From NCBI GenBank assembly GCA_020072815.1, contig JAIQGE010000011.1, positions 1 through 64,000 of the forward strand: DNA of 64,000 nucleotides, given 5' to 3'. The notes under the pieces were generated by a model. The model was not told the origin of the DNA, made no database searches, and worked only from the letters and a program-made list of their open reading frames with translations. The position numbers and the translations under genes are program-made. Shown here one piece after another: positions 1 to 7,421 of the stretch (position 1 is the first letter of the stretch; every line of letters begins with the position of its first letter). Source of the DNA: Terriglobia bacterium. Its GTDB lineage: Bacteria > Acidobacteriota > Terriglobia > Terriglobales > Acidobacteriaceae.

Positions 1-276
1 GTAGATCCTTGTGCCATCATTGTCGAAATCGACGGATTCGACCAGGCGGTCCCCTGCTTTGTTGCCCGAGACCAGCTTCATTTTTTGCGCCCCCTCGGGC
101 CACGTGACGACCAGCATGTCGTTGCGTCCCTTCAGCAAACCGACGAAAAGACCATCGCAAGGAACGTGAAGCACGCTCGTCGAAGGATATTCTCGCGCCT
201 CGAATACCAGATCGTCCCCGATAAAACCTGGCACTACGCCATATTCAATCGTACTGATCAGACTTATTCCTTTCAT
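1..276 (-). CDS. Unidentified protein, cut by the left edge of the window
   Basis: The minus strand is open from the window edge up to a TAA at 487-489. The residues read like a folded protein (for example VHWDEPSS, IEYGVVPGF, FDNDGTRIY). The first ATG is at 276 and an in-frame GTG lies at 327, but protein-like sequence continues upstream of both to about position 400, with no ribosome binding site. The 5' end may therefore lie in another frame because of a frameshift, or the gene may be decayed. I do not recognise the family; the fragment could belong to a large secreted protein whose remainder lies outside the window. It overlaps a small plus-strand frame at 339-605, and only one of the two is likely to be real where they overlap. 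Confidence 0.4.
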   Translation of the reverse strand, partial: MKGISLISTIEYGVVPGFIGDDLVFEAREYPSTSVLHVPCDGLFVGLLKGRNDMLVVTWPEGAQKMKLVSGNKAGDRLVESVDFDNDGTRIY

Positions 277-338
277 AGCCTTGGCGGGCTCAATCGCGAC
301 AATCTCCCTCCCACCGAACGAGAACACGGCACCACAAC

Positions 339-605
339 TTGACGGCTCATCCCAATGGACCCGGATCGCCGGGACATGATTTTCTCTGGTCGCTGGCCGT
401 GAATGCTTATGCTCCGCCGTCTCCTGGTGGTGCGAGGACCCTGGCAGCGCGCCGTTCCCGACTGTCCCCTTCCACGCTCGCCGCTCTTAAATCGCTGGAG
501 GCGCTGCAGAAAGACGCAATCACGAAGAACAAAACTCTTCTGCAAAAAACCAAGCCGCCGGCCAAGACCAAGACAAAAGCACCGGCTAAACCCAAAGACA
601 AATAG
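339..605 (+). CDS. Small Lys/Ala/Pro-rich hypothetical protein
   Basis: An 88-residue frame with a TTG start and a possible in-frame GTG at 399. The C-terminal third is strongly basic and low-complexity (KTKAPAKPKDK), a composition common in small nucleic-acid-associated or unstructured proteins. A strong hairpin lies 58 bases after the stop, which fits a real 3' end. Against it, the N-terminal half overlaps minus-strand sequence that also looks coding, and no ribosome binding site was seen. No function is assigned. Confidence 0.3.
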   Translation: MTAHPNGPGSPGHDFLWSLAVNAYAPPSPGGARTLAARRSRLSPSTLAALKSLEALQKDAITKNKTLLQKTKPPAKTKTKAPAKPKDK

Positions 606-662
606 ACAGCCAGACCGTAGCCAGCAACGCCGGCTATAACAAAAACTCTCCTCCAAAACAAA

Positions 663-690
663 GCCGCCGGGTTTCTCCGGCGGCTTCTTT
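663..690. terminator. Hairpin terminator between the 339-605 frame and clpC
   Basis: Perfect 8-bp stem GCCGCCGG/CCGGCGGC with a 6-base loop (671-676), followed on the plus strand by TTCTTT and flanked on the other side by an A-rich run. It lies just beyond the clpC stop on the minus strand, so it probably works in both directions. Confidence 0.7.
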
Positions 691-706
691 GTGGTTAGAG
701 ATTTGC

Positions 707-3163
707 TTAGTTGTTGTACAGGATCACGCCTTCGGTTTTTTCCTGGCCGTCGCCCACTTGGCGATAGAACAGGCTGTCGCCTTCCAGGTAGACCTCAATG
801 AACGCCGGACGCGTGGTGATGGTGCCCTGGATCAGCGCCTCAGACAGCGGGTCTTCAATGTACCGCTGCAAGGCCCGGCGCAGAGGACGCGCGCCATAGC
901 TGCGGTCACTGAGCGTCTTGTCCAGGATCCATTTCTTGGCCTCTTCGTTCACGGTGATGGTGATGTGCCGCTGCGCCAGGTTTCCATTGAGCTGCTGTAC
1001 CAGCAGTTCCAGGATCTGGATCAGGTCGCCATCCGCCAGGGCGTTGAAGATGATGACTTCATCCAGACGATTCAGGAACTCCGGATTGAAGGTCTTCTTC
1101 ACTTCCTGTTTGACCAGGTCTTCAACTTTCTCATTGACCATCTCTTCTTTGTCCATGGAGAAGCCAAGACCTTTGCGCTTCATCAAATGGCGCGCGCCGA
1201 TGTTCGAGGTCATCACGATGATGATGTTCTTGAAGTCCACCGTGTTGCCCAGTCCATCGGTGAGCTGGCCGTCTTCCAGCACTTGCAGCAGGATGTTGAA
1301 CACGTCCGGGTGCGCTTTCTCGATTTCATCCAGCAGGACCACGGAGTAGGGCGAGCGCTTCACGCGTTCGGTCAACTGGCCGCCTTCTTCGTAGCCCACG
1401 TATCCCGGAGGCGAACCGATCAGCTTGCTGACCGAGTGCTTCTCCATGAATTCCGACATATCGAAGCGGATCAGCGACTTCTCGCTGCCGAACAGGAACT
1501 GCGCCAGGGTGCGCGCGACTTCCGTCTTGCCCACGCCCGTGGGTCCCAGGAACAGGAACGAGCCAATCGGGCGGTTGGGCGACTTCAAGCCGGCGCGCGA
1601 GCGGCGGATGGAGCGGGCCAGGGCGCTGATGGCCTTGTCCTGCGAGATCACGCGCTTGTGCAGCTCTTCTTCCACGCGCAGCAGCTTTTGCGTTTCTTCT
1701 TCCTTGATGGAGGTCACGGGCACGCCGGTCCAGCGGCTCACCACTTCCTCAATGTCCTCGCGGTTGACAACGCCCGTGGCCGACTCATCCAGGTGATATT
1801 TTTCGCGCAGGGCGCGCAGGTTCTCGCGCTCTTTGCGCTCCTCGTCCGAGTAGAAGCGCGCCTTTTCGAACTCGTGGTTCGCAATGGCGTTCTCCATCCG
1901 GTGGACGATGAACTTGATCCGCTTCTGCACTTCCGTGAGCTCTTCCGGCAGCGAAGTCTGGCGCAGCTTCACGCGCGCCCCGGCTTCGTCCATCAGGTCA
2001 ATGGCTTTGTCCGGCAGGAAGCGGTCCGGGATGTAGCGGTTGGAGTGATACACGGCGAACTCAATGGCGTCGTCGGTGTAGGTGACCGCATGGAACTTCT
2101 CATAACGTTCCTTGATCCCGTAAATGATCTTGACGGCCTCGGCCTCGTTCGGAGGCGGAACTTTCACCGCCTGGAAGCGACGTTCCAGCGACCGGTCTTT
2201 TTCAATGGACTTGCGGTATTCGCCCGGCGTGGTGGCGCCGATGCACTGAATTTCGCCGCGCGAAAGCGCCGGCTTAAGGATGTTGGCCGCGTCCAGCGAG
2301 CCTTCGGCCGATCCGGCCCCCACCAGAGTATGCAGCTCATCAATAAAGATGATGCTGTTCTGGTTCTCCATCAGTTCTTTCATGATGGTCTTGAGCCGCT
2401 CTTCGAATTGTCCGCGGTATTTGGTTCCGGCCACGATCAGCGAGAGATCGAGCCCGAGAATTCTCTTGTCCGCCAGGAAGGACGGTACTTCGCCATCGGC
2501 GATGCGCTGGGCCAGGCCTTCAACGATCGCCGTCTTGCCTACGCCCGGTTCGCCGATCAGCACGGGATTGTTCTTGGTGCGCCGGCACAGGATTTGGACC
2601 ACACGCTCCACTTCGCCCTCACGGCCGACGAGCGGGTCCAACTGGCTGTCCATGGCGGCCTGCGTCAGGTCGCGGGAAAATTCCGCCAGCAAAGATGATT
2701 CGCGCGATTGTCCGCGCTGGGGCTGGGCTTTTTCCTGGGTGCTGCGCGCCAGTTCCTCGCGGATGGCGCTCAAGCGGAGTCCACGCTCGTGCAGGATCTC
2801 GGCGGCAAAGCACTTTTCTTCCCGCAGCAATCCCAGCAGCAGGTGTTCCGTGCCGATATGCTTGTGGCTGAGGCGCTCCGCCTCTTCCGCCGCATAGGCC
2901 AGGACCCGCTTGCACTCGTTGCTCAAAGGAAGATCAACGGACGTGGAGACCTTCTCCCGGATCGTGGTATGCCCTTCAATCTGCTTGCGGATTGATTCCA
3001 CCGATGCGTGGGAGCGCAGAAAACGGTTCGTCAGAGCTTTATCTTCGCGCAGCAGACCCAGCAGCAGGTGTTCCGTCTCAATGTACGGAGAACCGAACTG
3101 GCTGGCCTCATACCGGGCAAAAAATATGACGCGCCGGGCTTTTTCTGTGTACCGCTCGAACAT
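707..3163 (-). CDS. clpC: ATP-dependent Clp protease ATP-binding subunit ClpC
   Basis: An 818-residue AAA+ unfoldase that feeds substrates to the ClpP peptidase. Two Clp-N repeats occupy about residues 1-140, the first AAA domain has Walker A GEPGVGKT (204-211) and Walker B IIFIDE (about 271), a UVR-type helical segment lies near 420-450, and the second AAA domain has GPTGVGKT (540-547). A KGLGF tripeptide loop in the second AAA domain matches the ClpP-docking position. Length and order are those of ClpC rather than ClpA or ClpB. The start is an ATG preceded by GGTGAGGG. No CIRCE or CtsR box was seen in the 228 bases upstream. lolD lies upstream on the same strand. Confidence 0.97.
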   Translation of the reverse strand: MFERYTEKARRVIFFARYEASQFGSPYIETEHLLLGLLREDKALTNRFLRSHASVESIRKQIEGHTTIREKVSTSVDLPLSNECKRVLAYAAEEAERLSHKHIGTEHLLLGLLREEKCFAAEILHERGLRLSAIREELARSTQEKAQPQRGQSRESSLLAEFSRDLTQAAMDSQLDPLVGREGEVERVVQILCRRTKNNPVLIGEPGVGKTAIVEGLAQRIADGEVPSFLADKRILGLDLSLIVAGTKYRGQFEERLKTIMKELMENQNSIIFIDELHTLVGAGSAEGSLDAANILKPALSRGEIQCIGATTPGEYRKSIEKDRSLERRFQAVKVPPPNEAEAVKIIYGIKERYEKFHAVTYTDDAIEFAVYHSNRYIPDRFLPDKAIDLMDEAGARVKLRQTSLPEELTEVQKRIKFIVHRMENAIANHEFEKARFYSDEERKERENLRALREKYHLDESATGVVNREDIEEVVSRWTGVPVTSIKEEETQKLLRVEEELHKRVISQDKAISALARSIRRSRAGLKSPNRPIGSFLFLGPTGVGKTEVARTLAQFLFGSEKSLIRFDMSEFMEKHSVSKLIGSPPGYVGYEEGGQLTERVKRSPYSVVLLDEIEKAHPDVFNILLQVLEDGQLTDGLGNTVDFKNIIIVMTSNIGARHLMKRKGLGFSMDKEEMVNEKVEDLVKQEVKKTFNPEFLNRLDEVIIFNALADGDLIQILELLVQQLNGNLAQRHITITVNEEAKKWILDKTLSDRSYGARPLRRALQRYIEDPLSEALIQGTITTRPAFIEVYLEGDSLFYRQVGDGQEKTEGVILYNN

Positions 3164-3391
3164 GTTCCCTCACCCCAGATGCCCCCGGTCACCTCTGCCT
3201 GAAGCATCTCTCTCTTCCCCCGGTACGAACCCCCGTACTCCCAGGAAGAAGCTTTCCGTCCGGACCTTGTCCCCCGTCACGGGGAGTATTGCAGGCCGGA
3301 CAAACTTTCCTTGTCTGCCACTCTTTCTGCTCGGCAGACTAAACCTTAAATCTCGTCCTCTCGCCCTATCTTAATTCTTTAGCAGCGTTCT

Positions 3392-4093
3392 TCAAGCAGA
3401 ACCGGGCGACACCTCCTCGACCCGGCCCTGATGCATCTTTAGTACACGGTCGCACCGGTGGGCGAACTCGAGGTTGTGGGTGACGATGAGGGAAGTGAGC
3501 CTGTACTCGCGATGCAACCGTTGCAGCAGACCGAAGACCAACTCGGCCGTGCGATTGTCCAGATCACCCGTGGGCTCATCGGCCATCAAAAGCTTGGGTC
3601 CCGTTACCAGGGCCCTGGCCAAAGCCACCCGTTGCTGCTCGCCTCCGGAGAGTTCCCCGGCTCGATGATGGCTGCGGCTTTCCAGTCCGACTTCGCGCAT
3701 CCATCCACCGGCGGTTTCCATCGCCTTACGGTACCCGGTGCCTCTCATTAGAAGCGGCATAGCAACATTCTCCTGCGCCGTAAATTCCGGCAACAGGTAG
3801 TGAAACTGCCAAACAAAACCGAGCTCGCGGTTGCGAAAATCTGCCGCCGCATCTTCGCTCAGCTTCGTCACTGGAATCTGGGCGCAGTATACGTCACCGG
3901 CAGAAGCACGATCAAGAGTCCCTAAGATATGCAAAAGGCTACTCTTACCCGCGCCGGATTCGCCCACGATGGCAAGCATTTCCCCCTTCCTCACCTGGAA
4001 GGACAAGTTTTCAAAGAGCACCAAATCCGTCTGTCCGGACTTGTAAACCTTCTTAAGTCCATCAACGCGAACCATTTCGGGCTGATGTTCCAT
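3392..4093 (-). CDS. lolD: LolD-type lipoprotein-releasing ABC transporter ATPase
   Basis: Cytoplasmic ATPase expected to energise release of lipoproteins from the inner membrane with LolC/E. It shows Walker A GESGAGKS, signature LSGGEQQR, Walker B LLMADEPTGD and the family block FHYLLPEFTAQENVAMP. I chose the ATG at 4093 because AGGCGG sits 8 bases upstream; a TTG at 4123 would add ten residues. The permease gene is the next upstream gene on the strand, separated by about 230 bases containing a perfect inverted repeat, so lolD may have its own promoter. MacB-type export ATPases are close relatives, but the neighbouring LolC-like permease favours Lol. Confidence 0.88.
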   Translation of the reverse strand: MEHQPEMVRVDGLKKVYKSGQTDLVLFENLSFQVRKGEMLAIVGESGAGKSSLLHILGTLDRASAGDVYCAQIPVTKLSEDAAADFRNRELGFVWQFHYLLPEFTAQENVAMPLLMRGTGYRKAMETAGGWMREVGLESRSHHRAGELSGGEQQRVALARALVTGPKLLMADEPTGDLDNRTAELVFGLLQRLHREYRLTSLIVTHNLEFAHRCDRVLKMHQGRVEEVSPGSA

Positions 4094-4139
4094 TAGATGC
4101 ACCGCCTTGCCTGATTGGTGCAATCGGTAGCTAACTGTT

Positions 4140-4172
4140 GCACTTTCATTGCCGTTCGGCCAATGAAAGTGC
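4140..4172 (-). promoter_or_regulatory. Perfect 12-bp inverted repeat in the lolD leader
   Basis: GCACTTTCATTG (4140-4151) and CAATGAAAGTGC (4161-4172) flank a 9-base spacer. It lies about 47 bases upstream of the lolD ATG, just downstream of a minus-strand TATACA/TACTAT block that could be a -10 element. There is no T-tract, so it looks more like an operator or leader hairpin than a terminator. The regulator is not identifiable. Confidence 0.5.
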
Positions 4173-4327
4173 GTGTATAGTATGAACCCTGAGTGTGGGT
4201 GCTAGACTCCATTATTTCCTGTACAAGTATCCTCAAGATTTCATTAATTTCCCTAATTCTTGATAAGACTGCGGAACGCGAATACGCAAGTCTGCGTTCT
4301 TGTGTGCCTGGCGCGCAATAGGGTTGA

Positions 4328-5608
4328 TTACTCATAGCGTAATGCTTCCGCGGGCAAAACGCGCGCCGCTGACCAGGAGGGATATAGTGTGGCAACAAAG
4401 GACACCAGCAGCGCCACCGCCGCCACCAGCAGCCCGTGCGTCCATTGCGGCGCAAACGGCACATGGTTAATGGAATAGACTTCCGGGTTGAGGGGAATAA
4501 ACCGGTATTTGGCCCCCGCCAACGACACGGCATACCCCACGATCAGCCCCAGCGCCGTCCCAATCAGTCCAATCAGCACGCCTTGCACAATGAAGATGCC
4601 TCGCACCTGCTGGCGCCGCGCCCCCATAGACATTAAAACCGCGATGTCCTTGGTTTTTTCCATCACCATCATGATCAGCGAGATCAGAATGTTCAGGGCT
4701 GCGACAAAAACGATCAGTCCGATGACCAGAAATGTCACAATCCCCTCCAACCGCAGGGCGCGAAACAGCGCGCGGTTTTGCTCCATCCAGTTAGTGGCCA
4801 TAAAACGCGGGCCGGCAACGCTTTGTAGTTCTTCGCCCACTGAGGCCGCTTTATACAGGTCGTCAATCTTGAACTCAATGACAGATATCACATCGCCCAG
4901 ACCCCACAGCCGTTGCGCGTCCGCCAGACGAATGAATCCCCACGTATTGTCATAGTTGTAGAAGCCGGAACTGAAGATCCCCACCACTTTGAACTTCTGA
5001 TACTTGGGCACCGTGCCAAATGGCGTGAGCTCGCCTTCCGGACTGATGACCTGAATGATGGAGCCCACGGTGGCCCCAATGGTCTCAGCCAAATCTTTAC
5101 CTAGCACGATGGGCGGGAGTTCTTTGGGGACGATGCTGCAATTATTGTCATCTTTTGGACAAGGCGGCGGACCTGGGGCAGGATTGAGCGGCTCGGCTGA
5201 GCCGATTTTTACCGATTTCAGTAGCTCGCTCACCCGATTTTCATATTCCGGGATTACACCCTTTAGAATCATCCCCGACGCATGCGCCCCGCGGCTGGCC
5301 AGAACTTCTTCGTATAGCGCGGGCGACGCCGCCACCACATGCGGCTGCTTCTCCATTTTGGCCATAACTTGCTGCCAATCCGTGATGCCGGGAGAAGACT
5401 TGGCTCCTTGCAGGCCGACATGCGCGGTGGAGCCGAGCAACTGGTTTTGCATGTCACGCTGGAAGCCGCCGTTGATGGAGAGCGCAACGATCAGGCTGGC
5501 CACGCCCGCCGCCACGCCCACGATGGAAATCGCCGTGATCACGCCGATCACCGCCTGACGGCGCTTGGCCCGCAGGTAACGCGCGGCGACAAACACTTCA
5601 AATTTCAT
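4328..5608 (-). CDS. lolC: LolC/LolE-family lipoprotein-releasing permease (FtsX-like)
   Basis: A 426-residue inner-membrane protein. The N-terminus has the family pattern VAARYLRAKRRQ followed by a membrane helix, then a periplasmic MacB-PCD-like domain (about 45-260), then three membrane helices of the FtsX domain with the coupling sequence TKDIAVLMSMGA. This is the permease expected to partner LolD. Its start overlaps the upstream methyltransferase-like gene by four bases, which implies translational coupling. Only one LolC/E-type gene is present here, so the complex may be a homodimer or use a partner elsewhere. Confidence 0.9.
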   Translation of the reverse strand: MKFEVFVAARYLRAKRRQAVIGVITAISIVGVAAGVASLIVALSINGGFQRDMQNQLLGSTAHVGLQGAKSSPGITDWQQVMAKMEKQPHVVAASPALYEEVLASRGAHASGMILKGVIPEYENRVSELLKSVKIGSAEPLNPAPGPPPCPKDDNNCSIVPKELPPIVLGKDLAETIGATVGSIIQVISPEGELTPFGTVPKYQKFKVVGIFSSGFYNYDNTWGFIRLADAQRLWGLGDVISVIEFKIDDLYKAASVGEELQSVAGPRFMATNWMEQNRALFRALRLEGIVTFLVIGLIVFVAALNILISLIMMVMEKTKDIAVLMSMGARRQQVRGIFIVQGVLIGLIGTALGLIVGYAVSLAGAKYRFIPLNPEVYSINHVPFAPQWTHGLLVAAVALLVSFVATLYPSWSAARVLPAEALRYE

Positions 5609-6228
5609 GCGCCAGCCCCGTTGCCCTGCGGCGTATTTCGCCGGTGGAAGCCCGGCAGTGCGAACAGTGGCACGCGCGTCTGGTACTCGCGATAGCGCGC
5701 ACCGAACCTGGCCAGCAGCTCGCGTTCTTCCATGGCAATCATCGCGGGAAAAGTAATCGCCAGGCTGATCGCCAGCAAAACAAAGTTGACGGTTAGCCCG
5801 CTGCCGAGCGTCCAGGCAGCGAAGTTGGACAGATGGGCGAGGTAAATCGGATGGCGCATGGAGGCGTGCAGCCCGGTGGTGACCAGTTCCTGCTCGTGCT
5901 CTTGCGGGCGCAATTCGGCCTCGCCGGACAGCTTGTGTCCGCCGAACTCAGAAAAAATCCGTGCGTAGGTGCGCACTCCGATCACAAAGAGAAGAAGCGC
6001 GGGAAGCCACATCCATGGAGTGGAATAGAGTCGCAGCCCATGCCAGGGCCAGGTGATCCAGCCTTCGGCGGCGACAATGGCCGCCCAGATGGGCAGCAGC
6101 GCCAGGTAAGGAGACCGTTTCATCTTCCGCCAGCGCGCGGCCAAGGGATGGATGGCGAACCAGAACAGCGGAATGCTGCTGTACACAACTCCCACCAACC
6201 AGGGGATGAGAAGCAGCTTGGCCTCCAT
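5605..6228 (-). CDS. Isoprenylcysteine carboxyl methyltransferase-like membrane protein
   Basis: A 207-residue integral membrane protein of the ICMT/PEMT fold. The C-terminal SAM-binding region is visible as SMRHPIYLAHL followed by EERELLARFGARYREY, both diagnostic of this superfamily, with about five membrane helices. Bacterial members are often phospholipid or small-molecule methyltransferases, and the substrate cannot be read from the sequence. It is the first gene of a probable unit with lolC (four-base overlap). Confidence 0.85.
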   Translation of the reverse strand: MEAKLLLIPWLVGVVYSSIPLFWFAIHPLAARWRKMKRSPYLALLPIWAAIVAAEGWITWPWHGLRLYSTPWMWLPALLLFVIGVRTYARIFSEFGGHKLSGEAELRPQEHEQELVTTGLHASMRHPIYLAHLSNFAAWTLGSGLTVNFVLLAISLAITFPAMIAMEERELLARFGARYREYQTRVPLFALPGFHRRNTPQGNGAGA

Positions 6229-6369
6229 GAGAGTGATTGTAACAGTCCGTTTGTGTCAATCTCCAATTCCCGCGTTGCGGCAAAGCCATGTGCGAATACA
6301 AATCGCGTAACGAGTGAGAAAGAGTCGAAGAGCCCATGGTCCAGCGCCGGAGGCGCGGTCACAGGTTAG

Positions 6370-6408
6370 CCCACCGTGAGGCGAGCGCAGCGAAGCCGGA
6401 ACGGTGGG
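6370..6408. repeat. REP-like hairpin in a GC-rich intergenic element
   Basis: CCCACCGT (6370-6377) pairs with ACGGTGGG (6401-6408) around GAGCGCAGCGAAG-type sequence. Adjacent stretches, including CCCCGGAGGGG near 6431, are further short palindromes. The whole 6330-6455 stretch is non-coding palindromic DNA between the methyltransferase-like gene and the HAD gene, which are divergent. Confidence 0.55.
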
Positions 6409-6485
6409 GACGGTGCGCAAAATCCACGAGCCCCGGAGGGGCGACACTAGCTAGCGCTGGTATTTAGAATAAATTCCGACCGTTC

Positions 6486-7298
6486 ATGCTTTCTAAAGCC
6501 AAGGCAAAAAAGCAAAAATCAATTCACAAGCAGCCCCTCATCCGCTGCGTGATCTTCGACCTGGATGACACGCTCTACGACTGCCTGGGGCAGCGCGTGC
6601 GTCCGGCGCACCGCTACGCCGCGCGAGCCATGGTTAAGGCCGGAGTCTTCAAAGCGCAAACCAAGGCCACCGTGGACGCCGTGTACCGCGCGCGCCTCCA
6701 GGCCTTTCATCACGACCCCATGCTGAAACACATTGATGCGGAAGTCTGCCGCAAGTTCGGCGCCGCCGATCCAGAGGCCGTCAGCAAGGCGGCGCGCGAC
6801 GCCTACTTTAACTGTCCCGTCGGCAAGCTGACTCTTTTCCGGGGAACTCTGCCTCTCCTTCGCATGTTGCACGCTCGCGGGGTGCGCGTCTTCGTAGTCA
6901 GCTTCGGCGAGCCCAAGACGCAGAAGGCAAAAGTGAAGGCCCTGGGACTTGACGGCCATCCCGCCATTGACAAGATTTTTTACGCCGACCGCGACAAGCT
7001 CATGACCAAAGAGGCGGCGTTCCAAATCATCCAGCAGGAGCTGGACCTGCCGGCGAAACAGGTGCTGATCGTCGGCGACCGCGCCAGCAGCGAAATCCGC
7101 GCCGGCAACGAACTCGGTATGCACACCGTACGCATCCGCCGCGGCGAGTTTGCGGCGCAGGATGAGCAAGGGCCGGACGAGCAACCGGACTACGTGGTGC
7201 GAAACATTTCAGAGGTAAGAAAGCTGCCGTTTGTGTGGGCTGACCGCGACAAAGTCCACCACGGAGGCACGGAGACACGGAGGAAATCAGGCAAGTAA
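6486..7298 (+). CDS. HAD-superfamily hydrolase
   Basis: A 270-residue haloacid-dehalogenase-like phosphatase. Motif I is FDLDDTLYD (catalytic aspartates near residues 25-27), motif II is the VVSFG region, motif III is the lysine-containing KTQKAKVKALG region, and motif IV is LIVGDRASSEIRAG. It likely removes phosphate from a small metabolite; the substrate is unknown. Oddity: the last codons (HHGGTETRR) are encoded by a chromosomal CACGGAG-type repeat at 7257-7286, so the native C-terminus was probably replaced when the repeat arrived. Confidence 0.85.
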   Translation: MLSKAKAKKQKSIHKQPLIRCVIFDLDDTLYDCLGQRVRPAHRYAARAMVKAGVFKAQTKATVDAVYRARLQAFHHDPMLKHIDAEVCRKFGAADPEAVSKAARDAYFNCPVGKLTLFRGTLPLLRMLHARGVRVFVVSFGEPKTQKAKVKALGLDGHPAIDKIFYADRDKLMTKEAAFQIIQQELDLPAKQVLIVGDRASSEIRAGNELGMHTVRIRRGEFAAQDEQGPDEQPDYVVRNISEVRKLPFVWADRDKVHHGGTETRRKSGK

Positions 7299-7418
7299 CA
7301 AATTAGGAGCACAAACAGTTTTCTTTTTTCCCTGCAGGTGTCAATCTAAAACTAGCAGATCGAGTGAACCCAACCCTCCCCCGCTTTTCTCCGTGCCTCC
7401 GTGTCTCCGTGGTGAGAT
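7257..7418. repeat. Inverted pair of CACGGAG repeats flanking about 100 bp
   Basis: The left arm (7257-7286) has CACCACGGAGGCACGGAGAC and the right arm (7385-7414) is its near reverse complement. The right arm and its continuation, 7388-7418, recur almost identically at 38660-38692 before fabF's 3' end. The left arm is read as the C-terminus of the HAD hydrolase; the right arm ends just before the propeller gene's stop at 7422. Confidence 0.7.
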
Positions 7419-7421
7419 GTC

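Noticed and set aside
689-2698. Very long open frame on the plus strand opposite clpC (669 codons)
   Set aside because: It is antisense to clpC, has the His/Gln/Arg-rich look of a shadow frame in GC-rich DNA, and no domain is visible.
4173-4215. CIRCE-like heat-shock element before lolD/clpC
   Set aside because: Only one half (GGGTGCTAG) resembles CIRCE; the second half and the 9-base spacing are missing.
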